Shown: piece by piece, positions 34,999 to 42,869 of the stretch
Layout of the letters: each line of letters begins with the position of its first letter
Position numbering within the stretch: the first letter of the stretch is position 1
Source of the DNA: Bin80 sp965209015
GTDB lineage: Bacteria > Bacteroidota > Rhodothermia > Rhodothermales > Bin80
Assembly (NCBI GenBank): GCA_965209015.1
Contig: OZ242367.1
Location: 2,542,001 to 2,606,000, forward strand
Reading direction: 5' to 3'
DNA: 64,000 nucleotides
Notes under the pieces: model-generated
Database searches by the model: none
Told to the model about the DNA's origin: nothing
Seen by the model: only the letters and a program-made list of their open reading frames with translations
Position numbers and translations under genes: made by a program

Positions 34999-35964
34999 AT
35001 GCATGTAATCGGTATTGATCTTGGAGGCACATACATCAAAGCTGCGCTGGTCCATAAGGCCTTCGGCCTTGTCAAGACCAATTCGGTTGAGACAGGTGCT
35101 GAAATGGGTAAAGATCACGTACTATCACAAATCGAATTGTCTGTTAAGCCATTAATGGGACATCGAGGACGTATCAATGGCATTGGTATTGGGGCACCTG
35201 GGTCTATTGACCTTGAGCGAAAAACATTGATTCATCCTCCAAATATGCCTGGATGGGGAGTAGTGAACCTTCGGGAAGCCCTAAAAAAACGGTTGGGGAA
35301 ACGTCTGAATGTTTTCGTTGAAAATGATGCCAATGCTGCTGCCCTCGGATCAGGACGCTATGGGGCAGCACAGAAGTACGACCACTATATCATGGTTACG
35401 CTGGGCACGGGCGTTGGTGGAGCGATTGTATTTAATAAGCGTATTTTTCGTGGAGAGACCGGGGCTGCTGGTGAGATTGGACATGTGTCCATTGATTATG
35501 ATGGCCCACCTGATTTAACAGGCGTGAGCGGAGCGATTGAAGCTTATCTTGGTCAGCGCTTCCTCACTGCTCATGCGAGGAGGCATCTGGAGCAGCGTCC
35601 GGATAGTAGTAGCCTGCACATGGCTCCCGGGCTGCAAAATCTTACGCCTGCAACCATTACCGAAGCTGCACTGAACGGCGATTCCGGTGCCATAGAGATT
35701 CTTTCATGGGCAGGACACAAGCTTGGCTGTGTTCTGGGAGGTATCGTGAATTTATTAGATATCCGTACGATTGTCGTGGGAGGAGGAGTGTCTAAAGCCG
35801 GAGACTTGCTACTCAAACCAACCCGGGATGTGATCCTATCCTACATTAAGCCCGGTATGCATGAGGATGTAACCGTGATTCAGGAAACGCTCGGAAATGA
35901 GGCGGGTATGCTAGGTGCTGCGTGTCTTGTGTTTGATCAGCTTGATGACGAGAAGCAAAAATGA
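34999..35964 (+). CDS. ROK family sugar kinase lacking the zinc-binding cysteines
   Basis: 321 aa. ATP-binding GIDLGGTYIKAAL at the N-terminus, catalytic ENDANAAALG (Asp110), phosphate motif LGTGVGGAIV and the GEIGH segment (His162) place it in the ROK family, whose kinases phosphorylate glucose, N-acetylhexosamines or similar sugars. The zinc motif usually written GHxxxxxxGxxCxCGxxGCxE reads GHVSIDYDGPPDLTGVSGAIE here, with every Cys replaced. Some ROK proteins tolerate this. No DNA-binding domain is fused, so it is a kinase and not a repressor. It overlaps the following lptD. Confidence 0.88.
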   Translation: MHVIGIDLGGTYIKAALVHKAFGLVKTNSVETGAEMGKDHVLSQIELSVKPLMGHRGRINGIGIGAPGSIDLERKTLIHPPNMPGWGVVNLREALKKRLGKRLNVFVENDANAAALGSGRYGAAQKYDHYIMVTLGTGVGGAIVFNKRIFRGETGAAGEIGHVSIDYDGPPDLTGVSGAIEAYLGQRFLTAHARRHLEQRPDSSSLHMAPGLQNLTPATITEAALNGDSGAIEILSWAGHKLGCVLGGIVNLLDIRTIVVGGGVSKAGDLLLKPTRDVILSYIKPGMHEDVTVIQETLGNEAGMLGAACLVFDQLDDEKQK

Positions 35965-38638
35965 TGGTTACCACTCGGCCAGGTTTATCTGGACTGCTAC
36001 GGTTTGCTTCCTGACCGTACTTCCTTCTTTTGTACTGGCACAGGAGAATGAGTTGACCAAATCTCCGATCACATTCAGTGCACAGGACTCTCTGGTACTA
36101 CTCTTGGATTCCGATTCAGGTGATCTCGGCACTCTGACGGGTAATGCTCGTGTTACCTATGAGGGGATCACGCTCGGTGCCCATTTTGTAGATCTACTTC
36201 TGGAGCAAGATGAGTTAGTTGCTTACGGGCTTGCGACTGACTCAGGTCTGGTAGGATCTCCCGTATTCACGGAAGGATCCGAAACTTTGACCGGCTCGCG
36301 TTTATCCTATAATGTCGTTACAGGGCGTGGGCGGATCACCGAGGCTAGAACTCAATTTGAAGAGGGCTTCATTCAAGCGGGAGTGGCCAAAGTTCAAGAA
36401 GATAGCACCATCTTTATTCAGGATGGACTCTATACCACCTGTAATTGTGGACCAGATGAAACGCCCTCCTACTCCCTCCGAGCCCGACGAATGAAAATTG
36501 TTGACCAGAAGTGGGTCTATACAGGTCCAATTCAGTTGTACCTGTTCAATATTCCGATGCCGATCTGGCTACCCTTTGGATTTCTTCCTTATCAAGAAGG
36601 ACGCCGAAGCGGATTACTCACTCCCCAGTACGGAGAGGATGAGAGAGGTTTTTTTTTGAAAAACTGGGGATGGTATTTTGCACTCAATGATAATATGGAC
36701 GCACAAATTCGGCTGGGTTTATGGACAAAGGGGAGCTGGCAGGTCAATCCAACGTTCCGGTACAACCGTCGAGACTATTTCAGCGGGAACTTAGGTATTG
36801 ATTTTCTTCAGGAGCGAAATGGTGAGCGCCATGATCCTGATCTGATTAAACGTCGAAGTCTAAGCTTTCGGTGGAACCACAATCAAATTTTTTCTCCCAA
36901 ATCACGGCTAACTGCAAATGTGAACCTCACTTCTAGTACCTATTTGCGAACCGTTTCTGATCGATATGATGATAATACGCGTCAGTCCATCGGCTCCTCT
37001 ATTCAGTATAACCGTACGTTCCGAGGTGGCCGTTCCATCTCCCTAAGCATGCGTCAACAGCAAATCGTTTCATCAGGAAGCGTGGATCTAGCGTTCCCAC
37101 AACTATCCTTCTCCCAAACCACCAAGTCTCCCTTCAAGCGTGCAACCAGTGGTCGAAATCAACGCTGGTATGAAAGACTCCAGTATAGTATCTCCTCACG
37201 TATCAATAATCTGTACGAATTTCGTCCGATTTCTGATGAGGAATTGATTGCGAATGGGGATACATTAGCTGATGGTCAACCAGTCAGCTATCCATGGTAT
37301 GAGGCATTGTTTGACCAGGAAAAGTACCAAATTGCTACGGGCAGATCGGACGGACGGATTCGATTTAATGCAACGCACCGTATTCCTATTTCTGCACCAT
37401 TTGCAATCCGGCGAATACCTCTACTCGGATCAATTCAACTCAATCTTGCTCCGAATGCAAATTATACTGAGGAATGGTTCATTACCTCAGAACGACGGCA
37501 GTTGAAAGCAGATGGCACAATTGAATCAACCGCAAAACAGGGATTCTTTGCACTCAGACAATTCAATACGGGTATCTCTGCAAATACGACAATCTATGGG
37601 CTTTTCCCAGTCAAGCTTGGGGCCTATGAAGGATTACGACATACCGTGCGACCTCGACTGGGATTCTCTTATCGTCCTGATTTTAGCAGCGAATCTTGGG
37701 GCTACACCCGGCAGCTACTTGATCAGGCAGGGCAACCAGTTGCCGACACGCTTGCAACGGGCGTGATCCCACGCCGCTATCCTATTGTCCAGGGCGTCCA
37801 GAGTGGACTCCAAAATGCCCTCAGCTTTGGTATTGATAATACGTTTGAAACCAAACGGGTCCAAATAGACTCTACGGGTGCCAAAGAGGCTCGGGTCCTG
37901 AAACTCTTCACCCTAAACCTATCCAGCAGCTACAATTTTGCGGCGGATTCCCTGAAGATGGCTCCGGTGAGAATCAGTGCTCGCACGAGTATTCTGGGTA
38001 AATTTAATATCAACTTTAGTTCAACCTTCTCCCCCTACAAACTGAGTGTTGATGGACGGCGAACGATTGATGACTTTGTCTTTTCTTTCCGCAAATTCGC
38101 ATTCGCTCGGCTGACTCAGCTTAGTATTCGTGGGAGCATGCAACTGCGTGGCAGCCTTCCTATCCAAAGGGATAACACTCCTCCAGATGCTTCAACCATG
38201 TCCCAGTTTGGGAGTTATCCACCTCCGCTCCAGGGTAGGATGAATCAATCATTCTCATCATCTAGCATAGGGGGAGGCCGACAGAGCTGGGCCTTAAACT
38301 TGAGTTTTGTATATCAAATTTCCCGTCCGCAACTCATCCTCAACCGGTCTGCAACAATTAATACCAGATTCAATTTCTCGTTAACTCCAACATGGAGTGT
38401 GCAAGGACAAACCGGGTATGACTTTGAACGAAAAAAACTGGTTACAACCACACTCAACTTATCTAAGGAGTTTGAATGCTGGAACATGGGATTCCGATGG
38501 GTTCCGTTTGGTGCATTTCAGTCTTGGGGATTTAATCTACATGTCAAAAGTGGACGCTTGGCCGAGTTCCTTCGTATCCAACAGCCACGCGCAGAGCGTA
38601 GAAGAGGCTTCGGCAGAGCGAGACCTTCAGGATTTTGA
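35945..38638 (+). CDS. lptD: LPS-assembly outer-membrane protein LptD (Bacteroidota type)
   Basis: 897 aa from the ATG at 35945; the frame is open upstream to a GTG at 35915. A signal peptide precedes LAQENEL. The N-terminal part is an OstA/LptA-like jellyroll: DSGDLGTLTGNARVTYEGITLGA and LTGSRLSYNVVTGRGRITEA. It is followed by PIWLPFGFLPYQEGRRSGLLTPQ-type sequence typical of putative LptD proteins of this group, then a long beta-barrel. LptD with LptE inserts lipopolysaccharide in the outer leaflet. It overlaps the ROK gene by 20 bp. The LptF/G-type permease gene 1.7 kb downstream belongs to the same pathway. Confidence 0.88.
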   Translation: MTRSKNDGYHSARFIWTATVCFLTVLPSFVLAQENELTKSPITFSAQDSLVLLLDSDSGDLGTLTGNARVTYEGITLGAHFVDLLLEQDELVAYGLATDSGLVGSPVFTEGSETLTGSRLSYNVVTGRGRITEARTQFEEGFIQAGVAKVQEDSTIFIQDGLYTTCNCGPDETPSYSLRARRMKIVDQKWVYTGPIQLYLFNIPMPIWLPFGFLPYQEGRRSGLLTPQYGEDERGFFLKNWGWYFALNDNMDAQIRLGLWTKGSWQVNPTFRYNRRDYFSGNLGIDFLQERNGERHDPDLIKRRSLSFRWNHNQIFSPKSRLTANVNLTSSTYLRTVSDRYDDNTRQSIGSSIQYNRTFRGGRSISLSMRQQQIVSSGSVDLAFPQLSFSQTTKSPFKRATSGRNQRWYERLQYSISSRINNLYEFRPISDEELIANGDTLADGQPVSYPWYEALFDQEKYQIATGRSDGRIRFNATHRIPISAPFAIRRIPLLGSIQLNLAPNANYTEEWFITSERRQLKADGTIESTAKQGFFALRQFNTGISANTTIYGLFPVKLGAYEGLRHTVRPRLGFSYRPDFSSESWGYTRQLLDQAGQPVADTLATGVIPRRYPIVQGVQSGLQNALSFGIDNTFETKRVQIDSTGAKEARVLKLFTLNLSSSYNFAADSLKMAPVRISARTSILGKFNINFSSTFSPYKLSVDGRRTIDDFVFSFRKFAFARLTQLSIRGSMQLRGSLPIQRDNTPPDASTMSQFGSYPPPLQGRMNQSFSSSSIGGGRQSWALNLSFVYQISRPQLILNRSATINTRFNFSLTPTWSVQGQTGYDFERKKLVTTTLNLSKEFECWNMGFRWVPFGAFQSWGFNLHVKSGRLAEFLRIQQPRAERRRGFGRARPSGF

Positions 38639-38639
38639 T

Positions 38640-39050
38640 CTAAGGTGTCGTGACAATCCAGCAATCGTCAATTGATTTTAGCCGTTCGTGCGTATGAAAA
38701 CGTCCCAAGGAGCTCCGAAGAATCAGCTCTGTTCCCTGACAATGATCCTGCACATATTCCATCAATCGTTTTCCAATCCCAAGGCCCTGAACGTCAGGTT
38801 CTACAGCTAAGTCACATAGATAACTGAACAGCACCTCATCGGTGAGGACGCGCGCAATCCCGACTAGTCGCCTATCCTTCCATGCAGTAACTACGAGAGA
38901 TGCATTTTCAAACATGGCCCAAAACCTCTGCGGATCTGAAACCGGACGGTGTAAGGGAGCCCGTCGGTAGAGAATACGAACCATTTGGGGAGAGAGGCCA
39001 TCCAAACCCTCTCGGATCTCTATCGCGTCTATCGTTTGTTCTTCCGTCAT
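38640..39050 (-). CDS. GNAT family N-acetyltransferase
   Basis: 136 aa from the ATG at 39050; a longer frame to 39125 would overlap sucC. The GNAT core is visible: LVGIARVLTD, then YLCDLAVEPDVQGLGIGKRLMEYV, which includes the acetyl-CoA pyrophosphate-binding motif (Q/R)-x-x-G-x-G/A. Substrate unknown. The gene starts 13 bp after the sucC stop and lies on the same strand, so it is probably co-transcribed with sucC. It is convergent with lptD. Confidence 0.85.
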   Translation of the reverse strand: MTEEQTIDAIEIREGLDGLSPQMVRILYRRAPLHRPVSDPQRFWAMFENASLVVTAWKDRRLVGIARVLTDEVLFSYLCDLAVEPDVQGLGIGKRLMEYVQDHCQGTELILRSSLGRFHTHERLKSIDDCWIVTTP

Positions 39051-39063
39051 CACTGAAATCCCC

Positions 39064-40236
39064 TCAGGCCGCCAATGCCAAACCGACTTTCTCGGCTGCC
39101 TGTTCAAAACGTACTGCCGATTCAAGGGCTATCCCACTTTCGTCCAGAACCGCCTGTCCCTGCTCTGCATTCGTCCCTTGAAGCCGTACAATCAGTGGTA
39201 CCTGAATCCCAACTTTTTTTGCAGCCTCAACGACACCTCTGGCAACACGATCGCACCGTACAATCCCTCCAAAGATATTCACCAGGACGGCTTTCACATT
39301 CGGATCTTTCAGGATAATACGAAACCCTGACTCAACCGTCTCAGCACTTGCAGTTCCACCTACATCCAGGAAGTTCGCTGGATTTCCCCCTGCCAATTTA
39401 ATAATATCCATAGTAGCCATGGCTAATCCAGCCCCGTTAACCATACATCCTACATTTCCATCAAGCTTGACATAGTTCAGATTAGAGGCATGCGCTTCTA
39501 CCTCAAGAGGATCTTCTTCGTACAGATCTCTCAGTGCAGCCAAATCTTTTTGTCGATAGAGGGCATTATCATCCAAGTTCAATTTTGCATCAATGGCAAC
39601 TATAGTCCCCTGTTTGGTAAGCACAAGTGGGTTAATCTCTGCCAGAGAAGCATCGGCTCCGATGTATGCCTCGTAGAGTGCGAGAATAAAGCTGGCAACC
39701 TCTCGGACGGTCTTCCCATCAAATCCTAATCCATAGGCCAATTCTCGTGCTTGAAAGGCCTGCAGACCATATGCTTGATCCGCCCATGCTTTCAGGATCT
39801 TGTCTGGTGTTTCTTCTGCTACCTTTTCAATTTCGACACCTCCTTCGGTTGAGGCCATCACGACATGCTGACTGCGCGCACGATCAAGCGTGACACCGAC
39901 ATAATATTCTTTTGCAATATCTACCGCAGGAGCAACAAGTATTTTGCGTACCAACTGCCCTCCGGGGCCGGTCTGATGTGTGATGAGATTCATCCCAAGA
40001 ATATTTCTGGCAACGGTTTCAACTTCATCCAATCCGCGGGCCAGTTTTACTCCGCCGCCTTTTCCTCGGCCACCTGCGTGAATCTGGGCTTTAAGTACGA
40101 ATAGGTCACCATAAGCCGGTATCATGGCCTGGGCCGCAGTGACTGCTTCATCAACATTTGAGGCCACATCCCCCGGCTGCATGGATACTCCATATTTTTG
40201 GAGAATTTCTTTTCCTTGATATTCGTGAACTTTCAT
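39064..40236 (-). CDS. sucC: Succinate-CoA ligase [ADP-forming] subunit beta
   Basis: 390 aa from MKVHEYQGKEIL at 40236, the canonical start; the frame is open three codons further. SucC is the nucleotide-binding subunit that, with SucD, interconverts succinyl-CoA and succinate in the citric-acid cycle. Signatures: N-terminal ATP-grasp, AQIHAGGRGKGGGVKLA, EINPLVLTKQG, LDGNVGCMVNGAGLAMATMD and GGTASAETV, then VNIFGGIVRCD. sucD is not next to it and not in the window, so the two subunits are encoded at separate loci. A GNAT gene follows on the same strand. Confidence 0.96.
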   Translation of the reverse strand: MKVHEYQGKEILQKYGVSMQPGDVASNVDEAVTAAQAMIPAYGDLFVLKAQIHAGGRGKGGGVKLARGLDEVETVARNILGMNLITHQTGPGGQLVRKILVAPAVDIAKEYYVGVTLDRARSQHVVMASTEGGVEIEKVAEETPDKILKAWADQAYGLQAFQARELAYGLGFDGKTVREVASFILALYEAYIGADASLAEINPLVLTKQGTIVAIDAKLNLDDNALYRQKDLAALRDLYEEDPLEVEAHASNLNYVKLDGNVGCMVNGAGLAMATMDIIKLAGGNPANFLDVGGTASAETVESGFRIILKDPNVKAVLVNIFGGIVRCDRVARGVVEAAKKVGIQVPLIVRLQGTNAEQGQAVLDESGIALESAVRFEQAAEKVGLALAA

Positions 40237-40313
40237 GAAATTCAAACGATTTGAGTCAGATAAGGTACACCGTTACGGCTTGATTGTTCAGATTCCTGAA
40301 AGACCAGATTTTT

Positions 40314-41396
40314 ATGCGTATCAGCACCATGGACCGCCATGTGATTTTTCGGACGCTCCTTGCGTACGTTTTTTTGATCATGGTACTAGTCGTCTTCTTC
40401 GTATTAATTCACTATTTGGAGCATATTGATGATTTTCTGGATCGGAATGCTTCAATGCAAAAAATTTATCTCGTCTACTATCCTAGCTTTATCCCAGATA
40501 TTATTTATCAAATCTCCCCACTCGCTCTCTTTTTGGCTGCTATTTTTGTGACGGGTCGACTCGCGCAGTCTCTACAAGTGATTGCACTTCAGACCAGTGG
40601 CATTGCCCTCCAGCGGCTGATGCTACCGTATGTACTAATTGGTCTATTCGTCAGTGCTTTTATGTTTTTCATCGGGGGCTGGATTGCACCACATACCAAT
40701 GAGACGGTGTTGTCCTATGATCAACTTTACATCAATACTCGTGCACAACAGATCTATGTGAGTGAGATTCATCGGCGTAATGATCCTGAGAGTGTGGTGA
40801 CGGTAGGTTATTTTGACCGCCGAACCAATACTGCACATCGGGTCCAACTACAGCGATTCGGACCAGACGGTACCCTCATTGAACGCGTTGATGGACAGCA
40901 GATGGTATGGCAGGACTCGCTGTGGCACTTTTCTTATGCGACCGTGAGATCCTTTGATGGCGGCCATGAAGAACGAAGGATTTTGTCTCCGCTGGATACA
41001 GTCTTACGGGTACTCCCCAGAGATCTTGCCCGCACAGAGAGAGAGATTCAATCAATGACCTTACCGGTTGCCACAGGATATGTTGATGCTTTGAAACGAA
41101 GTGGTCTGGCAGATATCGGCCGCGATATGGTCGGATACTACTCGAAATTTGCCTACCCTTGGGCAAACCTGATTCTCATTTTGATCGCAGTACCCTTGGC
41201 ATGTAGGCGCCATCGTGGGGGACAGGCAATACAAATTGGGATCGGGTTACTGATCGCTTTTACTTACCTAGTCGCACAAAAACTCACTGAGCCTTTTGGT
41301 TATACAGAAGAATTAGCGCCGCTATTTGCAGTAGTCCTTCCGCATGTAGCGTTTTCCACTGTGGCTGTCATAGCAGTTATATTTACACGCAAGTGA
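40314..41396 (+). CDS. LptF/LptG family permease (YjgP/YjgQ)
   Basis: 360 aa from the ATG at 40314; the frame extends to 40284. Three N-terminal membrane helices (about residues 10-35, 50-75, 90-115) precede a periplasmic jellyroll domain, and three C-terminal helices follow after about residue 265, the standard LptF/G layout. FVTGRLAQSLQVIALQTSGIALQRLM and the C-terminal ILIAVPLACRRHRGG match the family. LptFG with LptB2 extracts lipopolysaccharide from the inner membrane. Only one permease subunit is encoded here. It is divergent from sucC. Confidence 0.9.
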   Translation: MRISTMDRHVIFRTLLAYVFLIMVLVVFFVLIHYLEHIDDFLDRNASMQKIYLVYYPSFIPDIIYQISPLALFLAAIFVTGRLAQSLQVIALQTSGIALQRLMLPYVLIGLFVSAFMFFIGGWIAPHTNETVLSYDQLYINTRAQQIYVSEIHRRNDPESVVTVGYFDRRTNTAHRVQLQRFGPDGTLIERVDGQQMVWQDSLWHFSYATVRSFDGGHEERRILSPLDTVLRVLPRDLARTEREIQSMTLPVATGYVDALKRSGLADIGRDMVGYYSKFAYPWANLILILIAVPLACRRHRGGQAIQIGIGLLIAFTYLVAQKLTEPFGYTEELAPLFAVVLPHVAFSTVAVIAVIFTRK

Positions 41397-41726
41397 CTAT
41401 GCTTCACCGATATGCCCGCCACCAAACTGTACAGGGATATCCGGTGTTTCGCTATCTGAAATTTGTCCGTTCGCTTCCTCAAATCGCTCAATATTCTCTG
41501 CCAGCGCACGAAAAAACCGTTTTGCATGACGAGGAGTAATAATGATTCGACTTTTCACACGTGCGGCTGGAACGCCCGGCATGACACGGATGAAGTCCAA
41601 GATGAACTCTTCCTTTGAGTGACCAATCATGACAAGATTGGAGTACTCCCCTTCTGCGGTCTTTTCATTTAACTCAATATTGAGCTTCGATTCTGTTTCT
41701 TCCAGTTGTTTATTGTCCTGTTCCAT
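41397..41726 (-). CDS. DUF3467 domain protein
   Basis: 109 aa from the ATG at 41726; an upstream start at 41771 would overlap the cysteine synthase gene. Core: GEYSNLVMIGHSKEEFILDFI, VMPGVPAARVKSRIIITPRHAKRFFRAL, which matches the small DUF3467 family of unknown function found across Bacteroidota. No signal peptide, so cytoplasmic. It follows the cysteine synthase gene by 17 bp on the same strand and is likely co-transcribed. It is convergent with the LptF/G gene, stops adjacent. Confidence 0.85.
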   Translation of the reverse strand: MEQDNKQLEETESKLNIELNEKTAEGEYSNLVMIGHSKEEFILDFIRVMPGVPAARVKSRIIITPRHAKRFFRALAENIERFEEANGQISDSETPDIPVQFGGGHIGEA

Positions 41727-41743
41727 GAGACTGGTGTTTTGAA

Positions 41744-42730
41744 TTATAATAGATTTTTCTCCTTCATCCACTTATCATTGTATGTCTTGGTAATGTATTT
41801 CATACCGGAATCAGGTAACAATACGACTACCATAGAGTTTTGACTGATTTCCTGATTGTGATGTTCTAGCCACTTGAGGCTTCCAGCCAATGCTAGCCCA
41901 CTTGACGGGCCCGCAAATATACCCTCTTCCTTCGCAAGTCGACGTGCCATCAACATCGAATCCCGATCATATACACGAGTATAGTCATCCATCAACTCCA
42001 TGTGCATATTTCCCGCGAGGTACTCCTTACCCGCACCCTCAATCTGGTAGGGATAGACCTCATCAGGATCAACAATCCCTTCATGAAATAATTTGAAGTA
42101 GGAAGAACCAAAGGGATCTACTCCAATTACCTGAATTTTTTTGCTTTTTTCTTTCAAATAACGAGCGCTTCCAGAAATCGTCCCCCCCGTGCTGGCGGTT
42201 GCAAAAAAATGGGTTATGCGCCCCTCAGTCTGCTGCCAGATTTCTGGACCGGTGGTTTGATAGTGTGCTTGTTCATTTGCTTCATTATAATATTGGTTGA
42301 GATAGATTGCACCAGGGGTATCCTCCGCGATTTTCTTTGCAACACTATAGTATGAGCGGGGATCCTCAGGTAAAACATCCTGAGGACATAGTACCAACTC
42401 TGCTCCGTAAGCAGTGAGCAGATCTCGCTTCTCTTGGCTTACCTTCTCCGTAGCGGTGAATATGCACCGGTAGCCCTTGATCCTTGCTGCTTGAACCACA
42501 CCCGTGCCGGTATTCCCGCTCGTAGCCTCAACCAAGACTCCTTCTGGCTTCAACTCCCCAGACTCCTCTGCCGCCTGAATCATTGCATGACCAATCCGAT
42601 CTTTCACAGAACCGCCTGGGTTGAATGATTCCAATTTAACTAAGACCGTGCAAGGCACATCGGCTGCTAATTGATTCAATTGTACGAGCGGCGTATGACC
42701 AATCGTTTCGATGATATTTCGATGCCACAT
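41744..42730 (-). CDS. Cysteine synthase / cystathionine beta-synthase family protein
   Basis: 328 aa, a fold-type II PLP enzyme. PLP Lys43 lies in GGSVKDRIGHAMI; the substrate loop TSGNTGTGV and phosphate-binding TASTGGTISG are present, along with GPSSGLAL. The protein makes cysteine from O-acetylserine and sulfide, or condenses serine with homocysteine. IEGAGKEYLAGNM replaces the IEGIG(A/Y)GFIP of many CysK proteins and, with the length, leaves CysK versus a CBS catalytic core without CBS domains open. Cytoplasmic. The DUF3467 gene follows closely. It is divergent from lon. Confidence 0.92.
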   Translation of the reverse strand: MWHRNIIETIGHTPLVQLNQLAADVPCTVLVKLESFNPGGSVKDRIGHAMIQAAEESGELKPEGVLVEATSGNTGTGVVQAARIKGYRCIFTATEKVSQEKRDLLTAYGAELVLCPQDVLPEDPRSYYSVAKKIAEDTPGAIYLNQYYNEANEQAHYQTTGPEIWQQTEGRITHFFATASTGGTISGSARYLKEKSKKIQVIGVDPFGSSYFKLFHEGIVDPDEVYPYQIEGAGKEYLAGNMHMELMDDYTRVYDRDSMLMARRLAKEEGIFAGPSSGLALAGSLKWLEHHNQEISQNSMVVVLLPDSGMKYITKTYNDKWMKEKNLL

Positions 42731-42797
42731 ATTATCCTCTATTAGACACCATTCAACGAGAAATTAGACCAAATGATTACGGTGATCTACGATATTT

Positions 42798-42837
42798 GGG
42801 ACACTTTGTCACTTTTAACTGATTGGTTCAGTTTTTG
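42798..42837 (+). promoter_or_regulatory. lon promoter with operator candidate shared with clpB
   Basis: GGGACACTTTGTCAC (42798-42812) matches the clpB palindrome GTGACAATTTGTCAC at 13 of 15 positions. Its right half provides TTG (42806-42808) as the -33 element, and AGTTTTTG (42830-42837) follows after 21 nt, the same spacing as at clpB. The element ends 57 bp before the lon ATG, against 60 bp at clpB. Parallel architecture at two proteostasis genes supports co-regulation. Confidence 0.55.
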
Positions 42838-42869
42838 ACGTATCTCCTAATTCACACTCAAAAAAATTT

